A stretch of 64,000 nucleotides of DNA from Desertibaculum subflavum (GTDB lineage Bacteria; Pseudomonadota; Alphaproteobacteria; Ferrovibrionales; Ferrovibrionaceae): contig QOZS01000029.1 in NCBI GenBank assembly GCA_003576705.1, positions 1 through 64,000 of the forward strand, written 5' to 3'. This document shows positions 23,897 through 32,908 of the stretch, one piece after another. Every line of letters starts with the position of its first letter. Positions within the stretch are counted from its first letter, which is position 1. The notes under the pieces were generated by a model. The model had not been told where the DNA came from. It did no database searches and worked only from the letters and a program-made list of their open reading frames with translations. The translations under genes and the position numbers were made by a program.

Positions 23897-24598
23897 ATGC
23901 TCACCCGCAAGCAGCACGAGCTTCTCGTGTACGTGCACCAGACCCTGCAGCGCACCGGGGTTTCCCCTTCGTTCGACGAGATGAAGGAGGCGCTGCAGCT
24001 CAAGTCGAAATCCGGCATCCACCGGCTGATCACAGCGTTGGAGGAGCGCGGCTTCATCCGTCGCCTCGCCCACCGGGCGCGGGCGCTGGAAGTGATGAAG
24101 CTGCCGGATTCGACCGTGCCCTCGCAGACGCCGAAGCGCGGCACCTTCAAGCCGACCGTGGTCACCGGCGGCTGGCCGGCCGGCAGCGGCGATCCGGCCA
24201 ATGCGGCGCGCGACATGGTCGGGCTGCCGCTCTACGGCAAGATCGCCGCCGGCACGCCGATCGAGGCGCTGCGCGACCATTCCGCCCGGGTCGAGGTACC
24301 GGCGAGCCTGCTCGGCGACGGCGAGCACTACGCGCTGACGGTGGCCGGCGATTCGATGGTCGAGGCCGGCATCCTGGACGGCGACACCGTGCTGATCCGC
24401 CGCTGCGACACCGCCGAGAACGGCCAGATCGTGGTCGCCCTGGTCGACGAGCAGGAGGCGACCTTGAAGCGGCTGCGCCGCAAGGGCCAGTCGATCGCGC
24501 TGGAAGCCGCCAACCCGGCCTACGAGACCCGCATCTTCGGGCCCGACCGGGTGCGCATCCAGGGCCGGCTGGTCGGCCTGGTCCGGCAGTACAACTAA
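23897..24598 (+). CDS. lexA: SOS repressor LexA
   Basis: The 233-residue repressor has an N-terminal winged helix (about residues 1-68, with SPSFDEMKEALQLKSKSGIH) and a C-terminal S24 peptidase domain. The self-cleavage site is A118-G119 in KIAAGTP, with catalytic S153 in GDSMVEAG and K191 in EATLKRL. RecA filaments should trigger cleavage and de-repression. An exact LexA box in its own promoter indicates autoregulation. Adjacent moeA-lexA is a typical alphaproteobacterial arrangement. Confidence 0.96.
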   Translation: MLTRKQHELLVYVHQTLQRTGVSPSFDEMKEALQLKSKSGIHRLITALEERGFIRRLAHRARALEVMKLPDSTVPSQTPKRGTFKPTVVTGGWPAGSGDPANAARDMVGLPLYGKIAAGTPIEALRDHSARVEVPASLLGDGEHYALTVAGDSMVEAGILDGDTVLIRRCDTAENGQIVVALVDEQEATLKRLRRKGQSIALEAANPAYETRIFGPDRVRIQGRLVGLVRQYN

Positions 24599-24602
24599 GA
24601 AC

Positions 24603-24992
24603 CTATTGGGTTGCCTTCTGCAGCCAGGCGATCAGGTCGGCGCGGTCCTCGGCCTTGCGCATGCCCGCATAGACCATCTTGTTCTTCGGCACGAAACCCT
24701 TGGGATCGGCGATGTATTTGTCGACCGCCTCAGCCGACCAGGTGATGTTGGCGCCCTTCATGGCGTCGGAATACTTGTAGCCCTCGGCGGTGCCGGCCTT
24801 GCGGCCGAACACGCCGTGCAGGTTCGGGCCGACCTGATGCTTGCCGCCATTCTCCACCGTGTGGCAGGTCTTGCAGACCGCGAAAAGCCGCTGCCCCTTG
24901 GCCTCGTCCGCCGCCTGCGCGGCGCCCGCGGCCAGCGATCCCGCCAGCGCCAGAGCTCCCGTCAGCGCCAACATCCAGTTCGACCCGTGCAT
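24603..24992 (-). CDS. class I c-type cytochrome
   Basis: The 129-residue protein has a Sec signal peptide (about residues 1-27, ending AAQA) and one heme site, CKTCH (40-44). GPNLHGVFGRKAG, YSDAMK and a KMVYAGM axial-methionine segment follow, as in mitochondrial-type cytochrome c. It should carry electrons in the periplasm, for example from the bc1 complex to an oxidase. The ATG at 24992 has a GGTGAGG site and was chosen over a longer frame. It is convergent with lexA, four bases apart. Confidence 0.92.
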   Translation of the reverse strand: MHGSNWMLALTGALALAGSLAAGAAQAADEAKGQRLFAVCKTCHTVENGGKHQVGPNLHGVFGRKAGTAEGYKYSDAMKGANITWSAEAVDKYIADPKGFVPKNKMVYAGMRKAEDRADLIAWLQKATQ

Positions 24993-25096
24993 CGACCTCA
25001 CCTTCGCTTCTCGACCCGCCCCGCCGATATAGAGCCGGCAGCCTGGCCGGCAAAGCCGGCGCGCCGCGGCGCGGCGCTTCGCCACAGCAGGACGGC

Positions 25097-25804
25097 ATGA
25101 GCCGGATCGCACCGCCCGCCGCGCCCAGGCTGGCCGAGCTGCCGAAGCGTCGCCTGGCCGGCATGCTGGAAGCGGGCGAGGCGGTGGCCGCGGCGCGCGA
25201 CCGGCTGCTCGACCGCGGCAGCAACGTGGTGGCCGAGCTGCTCGCCGGCCAGGGCCCGTTTTACGAGTTCGATCATTATCCCGACGGCGACGTCTTCGAT
25301 CCGGTGACCGGCGCCCAGTACTACTATCACGCCCATCGCAGCGTCGCGGGCGAGCACGGCCATTTCCACACCTTCCTGCGCCGCGCCGCGGCAGGATCGC
25401 CGACCCATCTGATCGCCGTCTCGATGGACGAATACGGCGAGCCTCGCGCCCTGTTCGCTGTCAACCGCTGGGTCACCGACGAGGCCTGGGTGCCGGCCGC
25501 CACCGCGATCCGCCTGCTGCCCCGCTTCGCCGTCACCACCGCCCTGCCCGAGCCGGCGGTCAATGCCTGGATCACCGGCCTGCTCCGCCTGTTCCGGCCG
25601 GAGGTCGAGGCTCTGCTGCTGCACCGCGACCGGGCGATCGAGGCCCGCGCCGGCGCCCGCGAGCGTGCTTTGGAAGACAAAGGGTTGGAGACCACCGGCC
25701 GCCTGCCGATCGACGTGGACGAGCGCCTCGCGGCGCTCCGCCGGCTCACCCGGGGCGAGACGCGGGCCGCCAATCCGCCCGCCCGCAGCTTCAGGAAGGG
25801 TTAA
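25097..25804 (+). CDS. conserved hypothetical protein (DUF6969-like)
   Basis: The 235-residue soluble protein contains YEFDHYPDGDVFDPVTGAQYYYHAHR and a downstream EHGHFHTFLR, both rich in His and Tyr, so metal binding is conceivable. I recall this type as an uncharacterised alphaproteobacterial domain family; the DUF number is from memory. It is followed 50 bases on by the DUF2336 gene in the same direction, and is divergent from the cytochrome. Confidence 0.6.
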   Translation: MSRIAPPAAPRLAELPKRRLAGMLEAGEAVAAARDRLLDRGSNVVAELLAGQGPFYEFDHYPDGDVFDPVTGAQYYYHAHRSVAGEHGHFHTFLRRAAAGSPTHLIAVSMDEYGEPRALFAVNRWVTDEAWVPAATAIRLLPRFAVTTALPEPAVNAWITGLLRLFRPEVEALLLHRDRAIEARAGARERALEDKGLETTGRLPIDVDERLAALRRLTRGETRAANPPARSFRKG

Positions 25805-25854
25805 CTCTGTAGCCCCTAGACTTACGTTTGCGGGCGACCAATGCGGAGGACCCG

Positions 25855-26964
25855 GTGAGCAGCGAGCGCATGATCCTGACGGCGGCCGATGTGGCCCGCC
25901 TGCTGCAGGACCCGTCGGAAAAGAACCGGGTCGTCACCGCGACCAAGGTCGCGACCGCCTTCTCCCAGGCCGACCTGCTGCCGCGCGAGCGCGCCCTCGC
26001 CGAAGAGATCTTCCGCGCCATGGTGCGCGACACCGCGATCCGGGTGCGCGCCGCCCTGGCCGAACAGCTGAAGTCGCTGCCCCAGGTGCCGCATGACGTG
26101 GCGCTGACCCTCGCCAAGGACGTGATCGAGGTCGCCGCGCCGATGCTCGAATTCTCCTCCGTCCTGACCGACGAGGACCTGATCGAGATCATCTCCGCCG
26201 CCACCGAGAACCACCAGGTGGCGATCGCCAAGCGCGCCGATCTCGGCGCCGAGGTGATCGACGCCATCACCGCCAAGGGCGGCGAGGCCGCGGTCGCCAC
26301 GCTGATGGCGAACGACAAGGTCGAGATCGGCGAGGCCGCGCTCGGCCGCGCCGTCGACCGCTTCGGCAAGAGCGAGAAGGTGAACGCGCCGATGGCGCGT
26401 CGCTCGCGCCTGCCGATCCGCATCGCCGAGCGGCTGGTCTCGCTCGTCTCCGACAACCTGCGCGACCACCTGGTCGCCCATCATGACCTGTCGCCCGACC
26501 TTGCCACCGACCTCGTGCTCTCGACCCGCGAGCGGGTGACGCTGTCGCTCTCGGCCGACGCGGCCCAGCCCGACGTGGTGCAGCTGGTGCGCCAGCTGAA
26601 CAAGAACGGCCGCCTCACGCCCACCATCGTGCTGCGCGCGCTCTGTCTCGGCGATGTCGACTTCTTCGAGGCCGGACTGGCGGCAATGGCCAATATCAGC
26701 GTGGTCAACGCCCACAAGCTGATCCACGACCACGGCTCGCTCGGCCTCAAGGCGCTGTACGAGCATTGCAAGCTGCCGAACGGCCTCTACCCGATCGCCC
26801 GCGCCGCCATCGATGTCGCCCGCGAGCTGCGCCACGACGGCAATCCCGGCGACCGCCAGCGCTTCACCGAGCGCACCATCGAGCGGCTGCTCACCCAGTT
26901 CGAAACCGGCATCGACCCGGCCAATCTCGACTATCTGATCGGCAAGATCGGCCGCGCCGCCTAG
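25855..26964 (+). CDS. DUF2336 domain protein
   Basis: The 369-residue protein is almost wholly alpha-helical with HEAT-like repeats (VRDTAIRVRAALAEQLK, APMLEFSSVLTDEDLIEII), the pattern of alphaproteobacterial DUF2336 proteins. Some relatives are tied to signalling, but no biochemical role is established. I start it at GTG 25855, which has GGAGG five bases upstream. An ATG at 25828 lies before that site. Confidence 0.8.
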   Translation: MSSERMILTAADVARLLQDPSEKNRVVTATKVATAFSQADLLPRERALAEEIFRAMVRDTAIRVRAALAEQLKSLPQVPHDVALTLAKDVIEVAAPMLEFSSVLTDEDLIEIISAATENHQVAIAKRADLGAEVIDAITAKGGEAAVATLMANDKVEIGEAALGRAVDRFGKSEKVNAPMARRSRLPIRIAERLVSLVSDNLRDHLVAHHDLSPDLATDLVLSTRERVTLSLSADAAQPDVVQLVRQLNKNGRLTPTIVLRALCLGDVDFFEAGLAAMANISVVNAHKLIHDHGSLGLKALYEHCKLPNGLYPIARAAIDVARELRHDGNPGDRQRFTERTIERLLTQFETGIDPANLDYLIGKIGRAA

Positions 26965-27016
26965 ACCCCTCCCCCGCCCGGCCGCTACCATGGCGGCGAG
27001 CAGAGGGAGGGAGCGC

Positions 27017-27955
27017 GTGGCCAAACCCGAAGTCCTGGTGATCCGACCGATGCTGCCCTCTGTGACGGCAGCACTCGAACGCGACTATCAGGTCCACTTC
27101 CACGACGACCCGAAAGACCCTGCCGGCCTGCCGGATGCGGTGCGGCCGCGGATCCGCGCGCTCGCCACCTTCGGCGCGACCGGCGCCGCCCGAGCGGTGC
27201 TCGACGCCCTGCCGGCGCTCGAGATCGCCGCCTGCTTCGGCGTCGGCGTCGACGCCATCGACACCGCCCGCTGCCGCGAGCGCGGCATCAAGGTCAGCAA
27301 CACGCCGGACGTGCTGACCGATTGCGTCGCCGATATGGGCGTGGCGCTCCTGCTCGCCGTGCAGCGCCGCATCGTCGAGGGCCATGCCTATGTAAAGACC
27401 GGCCAGTGGCTGAAAGCCAACATGCCGCTGACCCACAACATGGTGCGCCGCAAGGCCGGCATCTACGGCATGGGCCGGATCGGCCAGGCGGTGGCGCGCC
27501 GCCTCGCGCCGTTCGGCTGCGAGATCCATTACAGCGGCCCGAACCGGAAGCCCGACCTGCCCTATGCCTACCATCCGAAGCTGGTCGACATGGCGCGCGC
27601 CGTCGACTTCCTGCTGCTGACCTGCCCCGGCGGCGCAGCGACGCGCCACGCCGTCAATGCCGAGGTGATCGAAGCGCTCGGCACCAAAGGCACTCTGGTC
27701 AACATCTCGCGCGGCTCGGTGGTGGACCAGGCGGCACTGGTGGCGGCGCTGACCTCGGGCAAGCTCGGCCAGGCGGCGCTCGACGTGTTCGAGGACGAGC
27801 CGAACGTGCCGGCCGAGCTGATGGACCTGCCCAACGTCGTGCTGCAGCCGCATGCCGCCAGCGCGACGGAAGAGACCCGCGCCGCCATGGGCCAGCTGGT
27901 GGTCGACAACATCGCCGCCCATTTCGCCGGCGAGCCTCTGCTCACGCCGGTCTGA
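27017..27955 (+). CDS. D-isomer-specific 2-hydroxyacid dehydrogenase
   Basis: The 312-residue enzyme reduces a 2-oxoacid or oxidises a D-2-hydroxyacid with NAD(P)H. Visible are the nucleotide-binding GMGRIG, the catalytic Arg in NISRGSVVD, Glu in DVFEDEP and His in LQPHAAS. It is closest in feel to hydroxypyruvate/glyoxylate reductases; the substrate is inferred only. GTG 27017 follows GAGGGAG. It is ten bases upstream of a RidA gene and probably cotranscribed with it. Confidence 0.88.
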   Translation: MAKPEVLVIRPMLPSVTAALERDYQVHFHDDPKDPAGLPDAVRPRIRALATFGATGAARAVLDALPALEIAACFGVGVDAIDTARCRERGIKVSNTPDVLTDCVADMGVALLLAVQRRIVEGHAYVKTGQWLKANMPLTHNMVRRKAGIYGMGRIGQAVARRLAPFGCEIHYSGPNRKPDLPYAYHPKLVDMARAVDFLLLTCPGGAATRHAVNAEVIEALGTKGTLVNISRGSVVDQAALVAALTSGKLGQAALDVFEDEPNVPAELMDLPNVVLQPHAASATEETRAAMGQLVVDNIAAHFAGEPLLTPV

Positions 27956-27965
27956 GGGGGAAACA

Positions 27966-28364
27966 ATGAAGAAACAGCGTTTCGCCAGCCCGCAGGTCAC
28001 CGAGCCGCCGCCGCAGACCTGGTCGAACTGCCTCAAGGTCGGCGAGACCGTCTACGTCGCCGGCATGATCCCCGACATCAAGGACGGCGAGCCGGAGGGC
28101 GGCGACAGCATGTACCGCCAGGCCCGCGCCGTGTTCGGCAAGATCCGCCATCTGCTCGACGCCGCCGGCGCCAAGATGGACGACGTGGTGAAGATCAACG
28201 TCTTCGTCACCGATATCCGCCGCCGCGAGGAAGTCTGGCGGGCCCGGCGCGAGGTGTTCAGCGGCGACTTCCCGGTCTCGACCCTGGTCGAGGTGCGCGC
28301 CCTCGCCCATCCGCTGGTGCTGGTGGAGATCGAAGCGGTCGCGGTGCTCGGTGCCGGTGGCTGA
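27966..28364 (+). CDS. RidA/YjgF-family enamine/imine deaminase
   Basis: The 132-residue protein has the family core GETVYVAGMIPD and the KINVFVTDIRRRE and EIEAVAV segments. RidA proteins hydrolyse reactive enamines and imines formed by PLP enzymes. The conserved Arg usually found just after the FVTD segment is plausibly one of RRR. It overlaps the following methyltransferase gene by 14 bases. Confidence 0.85.
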   Translation: MKKQRFASPQVTEPPPQTWSNCLKVGETVYVAGMIPDIKDGEPEGGDSMYRQARAVFGKIRHLLDAAGAKMDDVVKINVFVTDIRRREEVWRARREVFSGDFPVSTLVEVRALAHPLVLVEIEAVAVLGAGG

Positions 28365-28974
28365 GCGGCGCCGGTACAGCCCGGCGGCCGATCGCAACCG
28401 CGATCCGATCCTGGATGCCCTGCGGCCGCATTTTCCGGCCGAGGGCGTCGTGCTGGAGATCGCCAGCGGCAGCGGCCAGCATGCCGGCCATTTCGCGCCG
28501 GCGCTGCCGGCCGGCGTGTTCTGGCAGGCGAGCGACCCGGACGCCGAGGCGCGTGCGTCGGTCGCCGCCTGGTGCGGCGGCGTGGCCAACATCGCCCTGC
28601 CGGCCCTCGCCCTCGATGTGACGACGTCCGACTGGCATCACGCGCTCGGCGCCGGGCGCGTGCGCCTGATCGTCTGCATCAACATGATCCACATCGCGCC
28701 CTGGGCGGCGGCCGAGGGATTGCTGCGAGGCGCCGCGGTGCTGGATGCGCCGGTCTTCCTCTACGGGCCGTTCAAGCGCGGAGGTCGTCACACCGCGCCG
28801 AGCAACGCTGCCTTCGATGCGAGCCTCAGAGCGCAGGATCCCGCCTGGGGTGTCCGCGATCTGGACGATGTGGCGGCACTCGCGCGCTCGGCGGGATTCG
28901 TGGCGCCGAGCGCCAGCGAGATGCCGGCCAACAATCTGTCGGTCTATTTAGGGCGTCGGCCGGCGCCGCCGTAA
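28351..28974 (+). CDS. DUF938 SAM-dependent methyltransferase-like protein
   Basis: The 207-residue product begins with GTG and runs YSPAADRNRDPILDALR, then EIASGSGQHAGHFA, a SAM-binding motif I, and INMIHIAPW, which marks the DUF938 family. It ends with GFVAPSASEMPANNLSVYLGRR. It should be a class I methyltransferase; the substrate is unknown. It overlaps the RidA gene and is probably part of the same transcript. Confidence 0.82.
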   Translation: MPVAERRRYSPAADRNRDPILDALRPHFPAEGVVLEIASGSGQHAGHFAPALPAGVFWQASDPDAEARASVAAWCGGVANIALPALALDVTTSDWHHALGAGRVRLIVCINMIHIAPWAAAEGLLRGAAVLDAPVFLYGPFKRGGRHTAPSNAAFDASLRAQDPAWGVRDLDDVAALARSAGFVAPSASEMPANNLSVYLGRRPAPP

Positions 28975-28978
28975 GCCG

Positions 28979-30118
28979 TCAGCCGCGCGACGGCAGTTCC
29001 ACCAACCCGCTGCCCAGAATCGAGAGCTCGCCGTCCTGGTTGCGCGCCTCCTGCTCAATCTCGACCAGGTGGCGGCCGTCCTCGACGAACTTGCGCGTCA
29101 CCTTGCCGTCGATGAACAGAAGGTCGCCGGCCGGGTTGTGCCGGCGGATCTTGCACGACGCCCGGCGCAGGAAGCCGTCATCGCCCATCCAGTTGGTCAG
29201 ATGGTGGGTGAGCCAGGAACACCGCTCCGGCCCGTAATCGTAGGCGCCCGGCGCGCCGACCTCGAGGGCGAACTCCTCTTCCCAGTGCACGCGCTCCGGG
29301 CAGTCGGGAATGCCGAAGCGGTTCTCGATGCCGAGCCCCGGATGGGCATAGATCTGCTTCCAGGCGAGCTTGTTGGCGCGGATATAGAGGCCGCCCCAGC
29401 CTTGCGCATAGGCGATGAAGCCGGTGACGGTCATCGGCCCCTTCAGCATGGTCGGCAAGGCCTCGCCCTCGCTCACCTCTTCCCAGTGGCGCGGCACGGC
29501 GCCGCGGATGCGTTCCTCGGCATAGAGCTGGTAGGCCTTGTCGAGCTCGTCCCGGCTGTAGCGGCGCGGCGGACGGGCCTTCACCTCGCTGTACTTGCTG
29601 CCCTGCTCGCGCGCGTGGTCGCGTTCGGTGCGGAAGCACCAGCTATCGGCCTCGGCGACGCGGTCGCCCTGCCGGTTGAAGAAGTCGACGTGATAGATCT
29701 GCTGGATCGCGCGGCCGGCGAAGCGGGTCTGGTGCTCGACGATGTCCTTCAGCCAGGCCTCGGTGGAGATCTCATCGTTGCGCCGCACCACCTTGTGCCA
29801 GGTCCAGTCGGCGCCCGACCACATGGCATGGATGCCGGGGAGGCCGCCGACATAGCCGGAGACGATACGGCTGGTCGCGAACAGGAAGCTCGGCAGCGCG
29901 ATCAGGTCCCCGTATTTCGTCTTGGCGGCGTATTCTGGGGCGCACCACAGCGGGTTGTCGTCGCCGATGCCGTGCGCGTAGTGGCGGATGTTGTCGCGCG
30001 TCGCCTCGTAGCACCAGGGTTCCGCGGTGACGCCGATCTTCACCCCGATGCGCTGGCGCAGCGCATCAAGCTCCTTCTGGGTGATCTTCGGGAATCTGCC
30101 CTCGGCACTGCTCTGCAT
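28979..30118 (-). CDS. MaoC-like / FAS1-type hotdog acyl dehydratase
   Basis: The 379-residue protein looks like two hotdog domains in tandem. The N-terminal half has DNIRHYAHGIGDDNPLW, the usual hydratase-2 helix, and the C-terminal half has a degenerate copy around GFIAYAQGWG. It probably hydrates or dehydrates an acyl-CoA. It follows the acyl-CoA synthetase gene by 14 bases on the same strand, with an AGAGGAAAC ribosome site. Together they suggest activation and then (de)hydration of an aromatic or aliphatic acid. Confidence 0.8.
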   Translation of the reverse strand: MQSSAEGRFPKITQKELDALRQRIGVKIGVTAEPWCYEATRDNIRHYAHGIGDDNPLWCAPEYAAKTKYGDLIALPSFLFATSRIVSGYVGGLPGIHAMWSGADWTWHKVVRRNDEISTEAWLKDIVEHQTRFAGRAIQQIYHVDFFNRQGDRVAEADSWCFRTERDHAREQGSKYSEVKARPPRRYSRDELDKAYQLYAEERIRGAVPRHWEEVSEGEALPTMLKGPMTVTGFIAYAQGWGGLYIRANKLAWKQIYAHPGLGIENRFGIPDCPERVHWEEEFALEVGAPGAYDYGPERCSWLTHHLTNWMGDDGFLRRASCKIRRHNPAGDLLFIDGKVTRKFVEDGRHLVEIEQEARNQDGELSILGSGLVELPSRG

Positions 30119-30132
30119 GAACGTTTCCTCTT

Positions 30133-31674
30133 TCAGCTTGCCTGCTCGCGCGCGCGCAGCACCTTGCGATTGACCTTGCCGGCCGGCGTCTTCGGCAGCT
30201 CAGCGACGAAGGCGACGAGGCGCGGATATTCGTGCTGGCTCAGTCTCTGGCGCACGAGAACCTGGATCTCCTGCCGGAACGCTGCGTCGCCCTGCCGGTC
30301 GGACACGACGAAGGCCTTCACGATCTGTCCCCGCAGCGGGTCCGGCACGCCGATGGCGGCGGCCTCGCGGATATCGGGATGCTTCAGAATGGCATCCTCG
30401 ATCTCGACCGCGCTCATGGTCCAGCCAGCGGAGATGATGACGTCGTCAGCGCGGCCGGCATGAAAGAAGTAGCCGTCCGCGTCGATGCGGCCGAGATCCT
30501 TGGTCGCGATCCAGCGGTCGCGGCGCCAGACCTTGAGCTCGCCCACGATACCCGGCGGACAGGGCTGTCCGGCGGCATCCTGCACCTCGACCCGGCCGCC
30601 CGGGATCGGTTTGCCGAGCGAGCCCGGCTTGACGGCGAAGTCGTCGGCGCCGGGATAGCTGACCAGGATCACGCCGATCTCGGTCGTTCCGTACATGCTG
30701 CAGACCGGCCGGCCGAAGGTCCGCTCGACGAACAGAGCCGTCTCGCTGTCGATCGGCTCGCCGGTGAAGGAAAGCTTGCGGATCGCATAGCGGTATCGCC
30801 CGGCAGCGCCCGACTTCCGCATCATGCGGTAATGCGTGGCCGCCGCCGACATGTTGGTGAACTCGTGTGCCTGCAGCGCTGCCAGCAGCCGTTCGGCATC
30901 GAACTTGCCGGCATAGACGCCGGCGGTGATGCCGAGCGCGAGCGGCGCCAGGGTCCCGTGCCATAGGCCGTGGCCCCAGGCCGGCGAGGACGGACACAGA
31001 AACCGGTCGCCGGGCCGAAGGCCGGTGCCGTAGAGCGCCGCCACCATCAAGGTCACGATGGACCGGTGCGTGTGTTTAACCGCCTCCGGCAGTTCGCGGG
31101 TCGTGCCGGAAGTGTACTGGAAGATGGCGAGGGCATCGGCCGCCGTGTCCGGCTCGTAATGCGGATCGAACCGCGCCAGCCCGCCGAGGAAGGCCTCGTC
31201 GGCCACGACGACGCGCGGCCCCACAGCCGCGAGGAGCGGCGCCTTCTCGGCATTGGTCAGCAGCAGGCGCGGCTGGCAATCCGCCACCCTGAGCTTCACG
31301 CCATCGGGCCCGAACAGCGTGAACAGTGGCACCGCGACCGCGCCCCGCTTCATGGCGCCGAACAAAGCCGCGTAGAAGGCGAGCGACGGTTCGAGCATGA
31401 CGGCGACGCGGTCGCCCGGCTCCACGCCCTCGGCCGCCAGCCAATGGGCGAAGCGCGACGACGCCTCGGCGATCTGGCGAAAGCTCAGGACCTCGTCGGC
31501 ACCGTCGGCGCGCACGACGATGACGGCGGGTTCGGCCCGACCGGCATGCCGGTCGATGCATTCATGCGCGATGTTGAGCCGCCCGCGATCGCCGTCGAAC
31601 AGCTCCCAGAGCTTCGCCGGGGCGAATTGCGCCTGCGCCTCCGCGTAGCTGGTGAAGTCGGTCAGCAGCGCCAT
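30133..31674 (-). CDS. acyl-CoA synthetase (AMP-forming)
   Basis: The 513-residue ligase activates a carboxylic acid with ATP and CoA. The P-loop YTSGTTRELP, the adenine motif MYGTTEIG, the hinge KDLGRIDADGYF, and the C-terminal PKTPAGKVNRKVLR lysine are all present. I chose ATG 31674; an ATG at 31722 falls inside the regulatory palindrome. It resembles medium-chain or aromatic-acid ligases; the substrate is unknown. It is first in an operon with the MaoC-like gene, divergent from an IclR regulator that likely controls it. Confidence 0.88.
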   Translation of the reverse strand: MALLTDFTSYAEAQAQFAPAKLWELFDGDRGRLNIAHECIDRHAGRAEPAVIVVRADGADEVLSFRQIAEASSRFAHWLAAEGVEPGDRVAVMLEPSLAFYAALFGAMKRGAVAVPLFTLFGPDGVKLRVADCQPRLLLTNAEKAPLLAAVGPRVVVADEAFLGGLARFDPHYEPDTAADALAIFQYTSGTTRELPEAVKHTHRSIVTLMVAALYGTGLRPGDRFLCPSSPAWGHGLWHGTLAPLALGITAGVYAGKFDAERLLAALQAHEFTNMSAAATHYRMMRKSGAAGRYRYAIRKLSFTGEPIDSETALFVERTFGRPVCSMYGTTEIGVILVSYPGADDFAVKPGSLGKPIPGGRVEVQDAAGQPCPPGIVGELKVWRRDRWIATKDLGRIDADGYFFHAGRADDVIISAGWTMSAVEIEDAILKHPDIREAAAIGVPDPLRGQIVKAFVVSDRQGDAAFRQEIQVLVRQRLSQHEYPRLVAFVAELPKTPAGKVNRKVLRAREQAS

Positions 31675-31700
31675 CGGTACAGCATGGCGCGCGGCATCCG

Positions 31701-31736
31701 ATTGTACAACAGCACTTATCATTGTACATATACAAT
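31701..31736. promoter_or_regulatory. operator between acyl-CoA synthetase and IclR genes
   Basis: ATTGTACATATACAAT (31721-31736) is a perfect inverted repeat with 6-base arms and a CATA centre. A further half-site, ATTGTACAA, lies at 31701-31709. The palindrome ends one base before the IclR ATG. Operators of this shape in divergent promoters are typical of IclR-family proteins; binding is inferred. Confidence 0.6.
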
Positions 31737-31737
31737 C

Positions 31738-32514
31738 ATGTCACCTGCTGCCGCCCCACGCATCCGCGCCGTCCCCGCCGTCACCCGCGCCGTCGCCATC
31801 CTCCGCCTGCTGAGCCGCAGCCGTGCGCCGCTCGGCCTGAAGACGATCGCCGAGGCACTCGATCTCGTGCCCAGCACGGCGCTGCACATCCTGCGCGCGC
31901 TTGCCGCCGAACAGCTGGTGCATGTGGATGCCGTCAGCAAGCAGTACGGCCTTGGCGTCGGCATGCTGCCGCTGGCCCGCGCGGTGCTGGAGAGCGGCGA
32001 CTTCCCGAGCCTGGTGCGGCCGAAGCTCGACGCGCTGTCGCAGCGCTACGGCGTGACGGCTATCGGCGTCGAGCTGCCGGACCTGGATCACATGGTGGTG
32101 GTGGCGCTGTCGCGCACGCAGGCGCCGGTCCGGCTGCATGTCGATGTCGGCAGCCGCTTCCCCGCCTTGATCAGCGCCACCGGCCGCTGCCTCGCGGCCT
32201 TCACCGACCAGCCATGGGGCGAGGTCGAGCGGCGGTTTCGGCGGCTGCGCTGGCACAATGCGCCGGGCTACGAAACCTGGCGCAAGGAAGTCGCGACGGT
32301 GCGGCGCCAGGGCTTCAGCATCGATCGCGGCAATTACATCGCCGGCGTCACCATCGTGGCCGTACCGGTGCTGAAGGGCGACGGCACCATATCCCGCACC
32401 CTCGCGGCGGTCGGCCTCGGCAACCAGCTCGACCGCGCAACGGCACTCAAGCTCGCCCGCGACATGAAGCGCGCCGCGACCGAAGTCGCGGCACAGCTCG
32501 GTCCGCAGGCTTAG
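31738..32514 (+). CDS. IclR-family transcriptional regulator
   Basis: The 258-residue regulator has an N-terminal winged helix (about residues 13-75, AVAILRLLSRSRAPLGLKTIAEAL) and a C-terminal effector domain with GSRFPALISATGRCLAAF and AAVGLGNQL. IclR proteins sense small carboxylic or aromatic acids. It is divergent from the acyl-CoA synthetase operon across a palindromic site, so it probably regulates that operon and itself. Confidence 0.9.
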   Translation: MSPAAAPRIRAVPAVTRAVAILRLLSRSRAPLGLKTIAEALDLVPSTALHILRALAAEQLVHVDAVSKQYGLGVGMLPLARAVLESGDFPSLVRPKLDALSQRYGVTAIGVELPDLDHMVVVALSRTQAPVRLHVDVGSRFPALISATGRCLAAFTDQPWGEVERRFRRLRWHNAPGYETWRKEVATVRRQGFSIDRGNYIAGVTIVAVPVLKGDGTISRTLAAVGLGNQLDRATALKLARDMKRAATEVAAQLGPQA

Positions 32515-32898
32515 CTAGCCGGCCGGCTTGAGATAGACGTCCTTCACCGCGAGCTTGCCGTCGCGGAAGGTGTAGCGCTCGACGCCGATCTCGTCGACCG
32601 GCGCGCCGGTCGCCTTGTTCGTCGCGGTCAGCCGGAAAGTCATGAAGCTCGCCTCCGGTGCGTGGTGATAGATCACGTCGTGGAAGCGCACGTTCTCGTA
32701 CAGGCCGCGCCGCTCGGCGAAATACGCGCCGACCGCCTGCCGCCCCCGAATGTGGCGGGCCTTGCCGTCCACCACGGCGCTCCAGACGAAATCCTCGGTC
32801 ACAACCTGGTAGAGCGCGTCGAGATCCTCCTTGAAGAAGGCACGGCCGAAGGCCTTGAAGATCGCTTCGCGTTCGGCGACGGAAGGGGCGGCACTCAT
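32515..32898 (-). CDS. SnoaL-like / NTF2-fold protein
   Basis: The 127-residue protein has the NTF2-like layout: helix (FGRAFFKEDLDALYQVV), EDFVWSAVV, GRQAVGAYFAERR and a final sheet (EIGVERYTFRDGKLAVKDVYLKP). Such folds serve as ketosteroid-isomerase-like enzymes or binding proteins; no catalytic pair can be assigned. GAGGAGG precedes the ATG at 32898. It overlaps the end of the rhodanese gap by only a few bases and is probably cotranscribed with it. Confidence 0.78.
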   Translation of the reverse strand: MSAAPSVAEREAIFKAFGRAFFKEDLDALYQVVTEDFVWSAVVDGKARHIRGRQAVGAYFAERRGLYENVRFHDVIYHHAPEASFMTFRLTATNKATGAPVDEIGVERYTFRDGKLAVKDVYLKPAG

Positions 32899-32908
32899 CG
32901 GGGCCTCC

